Assembly (NCBI GenBank): GCA_003671025.1
Contig: QWPW01000014.1
Location: 1 to 64,000, forward strand
Direction of reading: 5' to 3'
Source of the DNA: Planctomycetota bacterium
GTDB lineage: Bacteria > Planctomycetota > Phycisphaerae > Phycisphaerales > SM1A02
DNA: 64,000 bases
Made by a program: the position numbers and the translations under genes. The stretch's first letter is position 1; every line of letters begins with the position of its first letter. Below are positions 57,793-64,000 of this stretch, in pieces. Below the pieces are notes generated by a model. It had not been told where the DNA came from. It did not search any database and saw nothing but the letters and a program-made list of their open reading frames with translations.

Positions 57793-58296
57793 TCAGCCTC
57801 CCGCGCGCTCGAGGTCGCGCAACGCACGACGATTGGAAAGTCGATCGATGGGACGCATGCGATCGATGATGAGCATGCCTTCGAGATGATCAAACTCATG
57901 CTGCCACACGCGCGCCGCAAAGCCATCGCTTTCGAGGGAAAACTCGCTGCCATCGAGCGCCGTGGCGGTGATGCGCACGAAGGCCGGACGCAGGATGTCC
58001 GCGAAGATATCGGGGAGGCTCAAGCAGCCTTCTTGATGGGGCGATACCGCGCCCGCCACCTCGATCTTGGGATTGATAAAGACGCGCGGTTCCTCACCAC
58101 GACTCGGGCAGGCGAGAAAGATCCGCAGGCTCTCGCCCAACTGCGGCGCCGCGATGCCCGCGCCCTCTTCTTCGCCGACGACGCGATGCATATCGGCGAC
58201 GAGTTGGCGCACGAACTCGTCAATCTTGTCGACAGGTTTGGCGCGCGCGCGCAGGACTGGATTGGGATAAATGACGATGCCACGTTCACGAGCCAT
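57793..58296 (-). CDS. def: Peptide deformylase
   Basis: 167 aa. Removes N-formyl from nascent proteins. All three motifs are present: GAGIAAPQLG (about 45-54), EGCLSLP (about 89-95) and QHEFDHL (metal His 133/137). Frame open to 58542, but homology begins at the ATG at 58296 (ARERGIVIYPNPVLR). Coupled to fmt. The 336-bp gap 58297-58632 on the other side is divergent toward the TPR gene and shows a possible TTGACC...GATACC promoter (58345-58372), otherwise nothing. Confidence 0.94.
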   Translation of the reverse strand: MARERGIVIYPNPVLRARAKPVDKIDEFVRQLVADMHRVVGEEEGAGIAAPQLGESLRIFLACPSRGEEPRVFINPKIEVAGAVSPHQEGCLSLPDIFADILRPAFVRITATALDGSEFSLESDGFAARVWQHEFDHLEGMLIIDRMRPIDRLSNRRALRDLERAGG

Positions 58297-58632
58297 TAGA
58301 CGGATCCTACCGCCAAACACATGCGAACTCTGTGGTGGAATGAGTTGACCACGCGGCGGCAATGCGGATACCTTGACCCCTTCAGCGCGTACGCAACCCT
58401 TCGCTTGGGACTCATCTCCTGACTGGGCATTTGTGCGACGGGTTCTCAGAGGGTTTCTCGAACGCTCGGCTTTGATGGATGATTCCACAGGCGTGCTCGT
58501 TGGGTTCCCCGCGGAGTGCGTCGTGAGGCCAATGAGCGACAAGTTGCGGCGCTGGATTTTGTGGGCGATCCCGTGCGGACCCGTTGTGGGTCGCAGCTGA
58601 AATTACACCGCGTCTCGCGCAGGAGCATCGGA

Positions 58633-60135
58633 TTGGGTTTCTTTTCATTCGGCAAGAAGCAGCAAGAACCGACCAACGCTTCCGCGTCGGTTGAAGCGAC
58701 GGTGTCGGGCGCATTCGTGGCGCAGCCTGAGAAGGCGCGCAAATTTTTCGACCACGCCAAGCAGATGGCCAGCGTCGGAAACCACGAGTACGCGCTGATG
58801 CTTTACGCACGCGGCGTCAAACTCGATCCCTCAGCGATGGCGCAACACGAGGCGTTTTACCGAGTCGGCATCGCGTTCTATCAAGCGGGCGGAAAGCCGG
58901 CGCCGCGCGAGCAGATCAAAGAACTTGAAGGACCAGGTCCACTCGATAAGTTCGCGCAAGCGGAGTACATCTGGACGCGCGACATTCTCAATGTTGATGT
59001 GGCGTTCAAACTTCTTGATTGCACGGCGAAAGCGGGACAACTTGACTTTGGCGCGTGGATCGCGCCGCAGCTGATGAAACTCATTAGCAACCAGCAGAAG
59101 CAATCGAAGTCGATGTGGATCAAGGCCAAAGATTTGTTTTCCGCGATCGAAGCGTGGACTGAAGCGAACGCGTGCATCGCCGAAGCGGTGCGAATGGATC
59201 CCACCGACACGCAACTCGCGGCCGACTACAAAGAACTCACCGCGCGCCAAGCACTCGCCGCGGGTGGCTATGACAAAGTCGACGCGCATCAAGCGGGCGG
59301 CTTCCGCGCCAACGTGCGCGACGCGGCCAAACAGCAAGCACTCGCCGACGCGAACTCGCTCGCAGGCGGCGAAGACACCGACGCGCGCAATCTCGAACGT
59401 GCGCGCAAAGATCTCGCTGAGAACCCCATGTCCAGTGATGCGGTGCAGAAACTCGGCACGCTGTTGCGTCGCGCGGCAACGCCAGCGAGTGAAGAAGAGG
59501 CATGGAGCGTCCTTATGGGCGGCTTCGAGCGCCTCAGTGAATATCGCTTCAAGATGATGGCCGGAGAAATCCGCGTCATGCAAATGCGCCGCACACTGAC
59601 GGCGGCGAAGAACGCGCGCGAAGCACGGCCCGACGATGCCTCGGCGAAGGCGCACTACGACGAAGTGCGATTGCAGTTCCTCGGCCTCGAAGGCCAAGAG
59701 CTGCGCGAGAAACAGAAGGCGTACCCCACCGAACGTGCCATCAAGGCCGAACTCGGTCGCATCGAATTTGAACTGGGCAATTTCGAAGGCGCGATGGCTG
59801 CGTTTCAAGCGTGCAAAGACGAAGCGAAGTTGCGCATCATGGCCACCCATATGCTCGGTCGCTGTTTCGCGGCGGAGAACTGGCACGGCGAAGCGATCGG
59901 CGAATATCGCGAGGCGCTGCAACAACTCGGCTCTGGTGAGACCGAGCGCGAGTTGCCCATCAAGTACGACTTGATGGTGTCGCTCATGGAGTTTGCGCGC
60001 GCCGAGCGCAACGGCACCCACGCGCGTGAAGCGGGCGAGATTTGCTCAGTGATTCTGCGCCGCGATATTTCGTATCGCGACATTCGCGCCAAGCGCAAAG
60101 AGATCGATGCGCTGATGAAGGAATTCCCTGCGTGA
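58633..60135 (+). CDS. TPR-like repeat protein
   Basis: 500 aa, soluble. Contains helical pairs typical of tetratricopeptide repeats, for example ARGVKLDPSAMAQHEAFYRVG and, near the C-terminus, LGRIEFELGNFEGAMAAFQ and HGEAIGEYREALQQL. A central basic/acidic helical part is coiled-coil-like. Start chosen as TTG 58633 because AGGAG (58621-58625) has ideal spacing; the open frame runs back to 58516. The stop overlaps the kdsB GTG. Function unknown; the coupling suggests an envelope-assembly scaffold, but that is weak inference. Confidence 0.7.
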   Translation: MGFFSFGKKQQEPTNASASVEATVSGAFVAQPEKARKFFDHAKQMASVGNHEYALMLYARGVKLDPSAMAQHEAFYRVGIAFYQAGGKPAPREQIKELEGPGPLDKFAQAEYIWTRDILNVDVAFKLLDCTAKAGQLDFGAWIAPQLMKLISNQQKQSKSMWIKAKDLFSAIEAWTEANACIAEAVRMDPTDTQLAADYKELTARQALAAGGYDKVDAHQAGGFRANVRDAAKQQALADANSLAGGEDTDARNLERARKDLAENPMSSDAVQKLGTLLRRAATPASEEEAWSVLMGGFERLSEYRFKMMAGEIRVMQMRRTLTAAKNAREARPDDASAKAHYDEVRLQFLGLEGQELREKQKAYPTERAIKAELGRIEFELGNFEGAMAAFQACKDEAKLRIMATHMLGRCFAAENWHGEAIGEYREALQQLGSGETERELPIKYDLMVSLMEFARAERNGTHAREAGEICSVILRRDISYRDIRAKRKEIDALMKEFPA

Positions 60136-60917
60136 GTGTGGCGCCGTCGCGCAGGCATGACGCTGTTGCACGCACGCCGCGCACTGTCGGAGTGATTCCC
60201 GCGCGACTCGCGTCCTCGCGATTTCCCGAGAAGGTGCTCGCCGCTGCGACGGGAAAGCCGCTGGTGGTCCACGTGCTCGAACAAGCACGCAAAGCACGTT
60301 CACTCGACGCCGTGGTCGTTGCCGCGGATGACCCGCGCATCGTCGCCGCCGTCGAAGCTGCGGGCGGAACCGCGATTCTCACGCGGGTCGATCACCCCAA
60401 CGGAACCAGCCGATTGGCCGAGGTTGCCGCGCAGATTTCCGCTGACGTCTTCGTCAACATTCAAGGCGATGAACCGGAGATCGAGCCGGAGACCATCGAC
60501 GCCACGGTCGAACTGCTGCACGCCTCGCCGTGGGCGGATGTTGCGACGGTAGCGACGCCGTTTACCGCGTCTGAGTCGGTGCACGACCCCAATCTGGTCA
60601 AGGTTGTCATCGGTCTTGGCGGACGCGCGCTGTACTTCTCGCGCGCGGCGATTCCCTTTCATCGCGACAGCGCGGCGGGCAACATCGCGAAGTCTCAACC
60701 GCTGCGTCATGTGGGGCTTTATGCCTACCGCGCCGCGTTTCTGCCCTGCTTCCTCGCGTGGCCGAGCACTCCGCTTGAGGAGACCGAGATGCTCGAGCAG
60801 TTGCGCGTGCTTGAACATGGCCACGGCATCGCGGTGGCAATTCGATCGGTGGGTAGTCAAGGGATCGATACCGCTGAGCAGTACGCGAACTTCGTGATGC
60901 GCTATCGCGCTCGCTGA
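60132..60917 (+). CDS. kdsB: 3-deoxy-manno-octulosonate cytidylyltransferase
   Basis: 261 aa. Activates Kdo as CMP-Kdo for lipopolysaccharide core synthesis, implying a Gram-negative envelope. Signature VIPARLASSRFPEKVLA, then NIQGDEPEIEPE and a C-terminal QGIDTAEQY block. Starts at GTG overlapping the TPR stop (GTGA); a second GTG lies 6 nt on. About 20 residues precede the motif region. pyrG begins 107 bp downstream. Confidence 0.92.
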   Translation: MSVAPSRRHDAVARTPRTVGVIPARLASSRFPEKVLAAATGKPLVVHVLEQARKARSLDAVVVAADDPRIVAAVEAAGGTAILTRVDHPNGTSRLAEVAAQISADVFVNIQGDEPEIEPETIDATVELLHASPWADVATVATPFTASESVHDPNLVKVVIGLGGRALYFSRAAIPFHRDSAAGNIAKSQPLRHVGLYAYRAAFLPCFLAWPSTPLEETEMLEQLRVLEHGHGIAVAIRSVGSQGIDTAEQYANFVMRYRAR

Positions 60918-60989
60918 GTGCGGCACGCGCGCGCCGAAAAACCCCGTACATAAATTCTTGAGAATCTCATCGCAAGCAAGCAACCCGCC

Positions 60990-61019
60990 TTGCGTTCTCT
61001 CCCGATTAACGGCTACATT
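60990..61019 (+). promoter_or_regulatory. Promoter of pyrG, near-leaderless
   Basis: TTGCGT (60990-60995), 18-nt spacer, TACATT (61014-61019). The ATG at 61025 begins 6 nt after the -10, so the first transcribed base is about at the start codon. Confidence 0.5.
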
Positions 61020-61024
61020 CGGGA

Positions 61025-62866
61025 ATGCCCCACTCGGAACCCTCTCCCGCTGATCAACCAGAAGGCGCGGGGTTTCTCTCCCAGTTTGGAAAGAGTGAAG
61101 AGAGCACGGAGTGGCATTCGCCCGCTCCTGCGGGATACCTCCGTGGCAAGACCAAATTTGTGGTGGTCATCGGCACGGTGATGAGCGGCCTCGGCAAAGG
61201 AATCTTTGCCAGCTCGCTCGCGAAACTCATCAAAGATAAAGGTCTGTCGGTCTCTCCCATCAAGATGGAGGGCTATCTCAATATCGATTCGGGCACCCTC
61301 AATCCCTATCGCCATGGCGAAGTGTTTGTGCTCGCCGATGGATGCGAAACCGACATGGATTTGGGCACCTACGAGCGCATTCTCGGCCAGGAGCTCACGC
61401 GCAAGAATTTCATTACCGCGGGACAGGTGTACACCGAGGTGCTCGAACGCGAACGTCGCGGCGGCTATCTCGGCCGCGATGTGCAGATGATTCCCCACGT
61501 CACTGGTCTGGTGAAGATGCGCTTGCGCGAGTTGGCCATGACGGGCAACAACGGCAACCAAGTCGATGTCGTGTTCGTTGAAGTCGGCGGCACTGCGGGC
61601 GATTACGAAAATGGTTTCTACATCGAGGCTCTGCGCGAACTCGCGTTTGAAGAAGGACCAGAGTCGACATGCTTTGTCGCGCTCACGTACATCTTGGAGC
61701 CTTCGATTCTTGGTGAACAAAAATCAAAGGCCGCACAGTTGGGCATCAAGCGATTGATGGAAGCAGGCATTCAGCCGCACATCGTCGCGTGTCGCGCCAA
61801 GAATCCCGTCACCGAAAAAGTGATGGAGAAGATCGCGATGTTTTCCAACGTACCGCTCAAGCGCATCTTCTCGATGCACGATCGCGAGAGCGTGTATGCG
61901 ATTCCCGAAGAGATGCGCGCGGCCGGACTCGACCGCGAGATCCTTTCGATTCTCAATCTGCACGACCGCACCAATCCTGCCAAAGAGGACACCGCGCGCG
62001 TGGCGTGGCTCGATTTCTCGCGCCGCATCTTTGCCACCCGTCGTCATCAGATTGAGTTGGGCATTTCGGGAAAGTACGCGGCACTCCGCGACGCCTACGC
62101 GTCGATTGATAAAGCGATCGAGCATTGCTCGGTGCATCTCTCCTGCGATGTTCGCGTGCGCTGGATCGATACCAGCGACTTGATGGATGATGCGCAAGCA
62201 GCGCGCGCGCTCGACGGCGTCCAAGCGGTCATCGTTCCTGGAGGTTTCGGTCAACGCGGCGTGGAAGGCAAGATTCGTTGCGCCAAATGGGCGCGCGTCA
62301 ACAAGGTTCCGTTCCTCGGGATCTGTCTTGGGTTTCAAGTTGCGGTCATCGAGTTTGGGCGCAACGTGCTTGGTCTCGCAGGCGCGAACTCCACCGAGTT
62401 CGAGCCCAACTGCGCTCATCCGATGATCTCGGAATTGCCCGATCAGAAAAAACTCGAAGGCATCATGGGCGGCACCATGCGTCTGGGCACGCAACAAGTG
62501 TTGCTTGAGCCTGGTTCGCTCGCGAGCTTCCTCTACGGCGGAAAGTTGGAGATGCGCGAGCGTTTCCGTCACCGCTACGAAGTTGAGCCTTCGTACATCG
62601 AACAACTGCATGAGGCCGGGCTGCGCTTCAGCGGCCGCCACCCCAAGTTCCCCATCATGCAGTTGCTGGAACTTCCGCAATCGATGCACCCCTACTTCGT
62701 GGGCGGACAGTTTCATCCCGAACTCACCAGTCGTCCGCTCGCGCCCAATCCGATGTTCATGGGATTGGTCGCCGCAGCGATCGCCAGCCGCGAACCAGAA
62801 TTCGCCGCGACTGAACTCGGTCGACGATGGGTGCGCGGCGCGGCCAAGCCTGTGGCAGCGCACTGA
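61025..62866 (+). CDS. pyrG: CTP synthase
   Basis: 613 aa, longer than the usual 540-550 by an N-terminal extension of about 45 residues. UTP + ATP + glutamine to CTP. The synthetase domain has the P-loop GTVMSGLGKG, Mg site in GCETDMDLG, VEVGGTAGD; the C-terminal amidotransferase has GICLGFQ (nucleophile Cys) and QFHPEL. The first domain diverges from the consensus: canonical DPYINVDPGTMSP reads EGYLNIDSGTLNP, so it belongs to a distinct branch, with catalytic residues kept. No SD; a -10 box lies 5 nt upstream. A terminator follows. Confidence 0.95.
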   Translation: MPHSEPSPADQPEGAGFLSQFGKSEESTEWHSPAPAGYLRGKTKFVVVIGTVMSGLGKGIFASSLAKLIKDKGLSVSPIKMEGYLNIDSGTLNPYRHGEVFVLADGCETDMDLGTYERILGQELTRKNFITAGQVYTEVLERERRGGYLGRDVQMIPHVTGLVKMRLRELAMTGNNGNQVDVVFVEVGGTAGDYENGFYIEALRELAFEEGPESTCFVALTYILEPSILGEQKSKAAQLGIKRLMEAGIQPHIVACRAKNPVTEKVMEKIAMFSNVPLKRIFSMHDRESVYAIPEEMRAAGLDREILSILNLHDRTNPAKEDTARVAWLDFSRRIFATRRHQIELGISGKYAALRDAYASIDKAIEHCSVHLSCDVRVRWIDTSDLMDDAQAARALDGVQAVIVPGGFGQRGVEGKIRCAKWARVNKVPFLGICLGFQVAVIEFGRNVLGLAGANSTEFEPNCAHPMISELPDQKKLEGIMGGTMRLGTQQVLLEPGSLASFLYGGKLEMRERFRHRYEVEPSYIEQLHEAGLRFSGRHPKFPIMQLLELPQSMHPYFVGGQFHPELTSRPLAPNPMFMGLVAAAIASREPEFAATELGRRWVRGAAKPVAAH

Positions 62867-62919
62867 GTTCGATGCGTAACTGATAGCGGTTGATCGCGGA
62901 TGATCGCAAGCGATCGCAG

Positions 62920-62945
62920 GCGGCGCAGATGCGGCGCCGCGTTTT
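62920..62945 (+). terminator. Terminator after pyrG
   Basis: 7-bp stem GCGGCGC/GCGCCGC (62920-62926 with 62934-62940), 7-nt loop, then GTTTT. It lies 54 bp after pyrG. Confidence 0.65.
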
Positions 62946-62968
62946 CCCGTTCAACTTTCCCGTTCAAC
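62943..62968. repeat. 13-bp tandem duplication
   Basis: TTTCCCGTTCAAC occurs twice in direct tandem (62943-62955, 62956-62968), between the pyrG terminator and the 3' end of tRNA-Met. Confidence 0.8.
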
Positions 62969-62978
62969 TTTGGGGTAA

Positions 62979-63053
62979 TGCCGATGGGTGGACTCGAACC
63001 ACCGACCTCCGGGTTATGAATCCAGCGCTCTAAACCAGCTGAGCTACATCGGC
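62979..63053 (-). tRNA. tRNA with anticodon CAT (Met elongator, or Ile2)
   Basis: 75-nt cloverleaf on the reverse complement: acceptor GCCGATG/CATCGGC, D arm, anticodon stem CTGGA/CCCGG (one A-C mismatch) with loop TTCATAA, anticodon CAT, and T loop TTCGAGT. It lacks initiator features such as an unpaired first base. The ATTCATAACCC context favours elongator Met, but a lysidine-modified Ile tRNA cannot be excluded. No CCA encoded. Confidence 0.9.
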
Positions 63054-63064
63054 AAGGGTCGGAG

Positions 63065-63092
63065 AGTATACAGAAAGCGTGCGTTGACTCAA
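63065..63092 (-). promoter_or_regulatory. Sigma70-type promoter of tRNA-Met
   Basis: Minus-strand TTGAGT (63087-63092), 16-nt spacer, TATACT (63065-63070). The -10 ends 11 nt before the tRNA. Directly upstream lies the 11-bp repeat array. Confidence 0.72.
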
Positions 63093-63099
63093 GCCCCCT

Positions 63100-63154
63100 G
63101 AGTCTAGATCGAGTCTAGATCGAGTCTAGATCGAGTCTAGATCGCGTCTCGATC
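63100..63154. repeat. 11-bp tandem repeat array
   Basis: The unit GAGTCTAGATC occurs four times without change (63100-63143) and once degenerated (GCGTCTCGATC, 63144-63154). It starts 7 bp upstream of the tRNA-Met -35 on the minus strand. The 11-bp period is about one helical turn. The rest of the 62867-63287 gap is otherwise tRNA, promoter and terminator; 63155-63287 shows nothing recognisable. Confidence 0.88.
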
Positions 63155-63287
63155 GAGCCTTCATCCTCACGAGTGCAGAGGATCGATACAGCGGACACGA
63201 GGCCCGCGTGTCTCACTGCAGGAAATCGCTTGTTTTGCAGTGGTTTGCGGCGCCTTCGCTGTGACGCGATTCGTTCCACGCACGCCT

Positions 63288-64000
63288 TCACAAAATCGGC
63301 GAGAGCAATCCCACTGCGTTTTCGATCAGGCGTTTCCATGCTGGTCGCGCGCACCACTCCGCTCGATCGACACGATGACTCTTGTCTAGATAGCGTTCTT
63401 GCAACGCGCGCAACGCGGCGCTGGTCTTCTCGTCGTACACGACGAGACTCGCTTCGAGATTGAGTTCGAAGCTGCGTCGATCAAGATTCGCGCTGGTCAT
63501 CAAACACGTGCGTCCGTCCGCGACAATCGTCTTTGCGTGCAGTAGTCCGCCGCGATACTGCCAAATCTCAACACCCGCTTCGAGCAACCGTTCGTAGAAG
63601 CGACGACTGGCGAGACGCACGAGCAGCGAATCGTTGTGTTCGGGCACGATCAACACGGTGCGTACTCCTCGGCGCGCGGCGGTCAACAGCGAGACCATCG
63701 ATGCTTCATCGGGAACAAAGTACGGCGTGGTCAACACCACTTCGTTCAGCGCCAAGTGCACCATCGAGAGAATCATTTGCGGCATCGCGTTTTGATAGGT
63801 CGCGGGACCTGTGCCCAGCACCTGCGCAATCGCGGGCGTCGCCTTATCGATGCGCCCTTCGGAGACCAGCGGCCATCGCGCTTCGTCGGTTTCGAGAAAC
63901 CAATCTTCAACAAAGATCTTCTGCAAGTCGTTCGCGACGGCGCCCTTCACGCGCATGGTGGCGTCGATCCACGGCGCGTACTTCTCCTTGACCTTGAAGT
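63288..64000 (-). CDS. cls: Cardiolipin synthase (phospholipase D family), 3' part
   Basis: Partial: the frame continues to the right edge of the window without a start, so the N-terminal half including the first HKD motif lies outside. The visible part contains the segment before ATMRVKGAVANDLQKIFVEDW, VVLTTPYFVPDEA, then the second HKD motif LLHAKTIVADG (H-x-K-x4-D) and SANLDRRSFELNLE, typical of Cls. The enzyme joins phosphatidylglycerol units to make cardiolipin at the inner membrane. The exact subfamily cannot be judged from half the protein. Confidence 0.85.
   Translation of the reverse strand, partial: FKVKEKYAPWIDATMRVKGAVANDLQKIFVEDWFLETDEARWPLVSEGRIDKATPAIAQVLGTGPATYQNAMPQMILSMVHLALNEVVLTTPYFVPDEASMVSLLTAARRGVRTVLIVPEHNDSLLVRLASRRFYERLLEAGVEIWQYRGGLLHAKTIVADGRTCLMTSANLDRRSFELNLEASLVVYDEKTSAALRALQERYLDKSHRVDRAEWCARPAWKRLIENAVGLLSPIL

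Noticed and set aside
63100-63154. CRISPR array
   Set aside because: Units are 11 bp and contiguous, with no spacers and no cas genes nearby.

Overview
The window is a gene-dense, GC-rich (roughly 58-60%) bacterial chromosome segment holding mostly housekeeping genes. Several features suggest a Phycisphaerae-like member of the Planctomycetota: a glutamyl-tRNA synthetase with a large insertion after its KMSKS loop, an L28 of about 92 residues, a type III glutamine synthetase, a secreted protease ending in a dockerin-like module, prepilin-type proteins, WXG100-like small proteins, and weak or absent Shine-Dalgarno (SD) sequences at many starts. kdsB points to a Kdo-containing Gram-negative envelope. 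This assignment is inferred from protein character, not from a database search.

Layout. 1-8.1 kb: tRNA-Val, gltX, a YfcE-like phosphoesterase, a CorA transporter, type III glutamine synthetase and trigger factor. 8.2-16.3 kb: a SHOCT-like membrane protein, clpX overlapping a free-methionine-sulfoxide-reductase-like gene, rpmB, a structured non-coding stretch of about 800 bp, then the dnaG-rpoD macromolecular-synthesis operon. 16.4-19.1 kb (minus): a nucleoside-type MFS transporter translationally coupled to two small helical proteins, then a WXG100-like protein; this is the least explained cluster. 19.2-27.8 kb: isoprenoid precursor genes (ispG, a prenyl synthase, dxs), with a lipase-like hydrolase, a pilin-like protein, a TraB-like protein carrying a pseudopilin-like insertion, and an orphan ExbB/TolQ. 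27.9-39.1 kb: a cysteine-less amidotransferase-like protein, ATP-PEP carboxykinase, tRNA-His, a nitrilase, an unknown protein, tRNA-Phe, a stand-alone MshEN (putative c-di-GMP) protein, a nuclease-like protein, tsaD-hflX, a GGQ release-factor-like protein and an M20 amidohydrolase. 39.2-41.5 kb: a large secreted metalloprotease. 41.7-53.1 kb: the rplKAJL-rpoBC cluster with prominent RNA structures between genes. 53.1-64 kb: ffh, queA, a zincin-like protein, def-fmt, a TPR protein coupled to kdsB, pyrG, tRNA-Met and the 3' part of a cardiolipin synthase gene running off the right edge.

Function and regulation. The genes cover replication and transcription initiation (dnaG, rpoD), the RNA polymerase core (rpoBC), ribosomal proteins (L11, L1, L10, L7/L12, L28), tRNA charging and modification (gltX, fmt, queA, tsaD), protein maturation and targeting (def, tig, ffh, clpX) and the MEP isoprenoid route. 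All four tRNA genes are single transcription units with sigma70-type promoters (TTG-rich -35, 16-17 nt spacer, TATACT-like -10). Three have a long-stem terminator, and none encodes CCA. Several protein genes have a -10 box only a few bases before the start codon, suggesting leaderless or near-leaderless mRNAs. I see no CRISPR array, insertion sequence or prophage.
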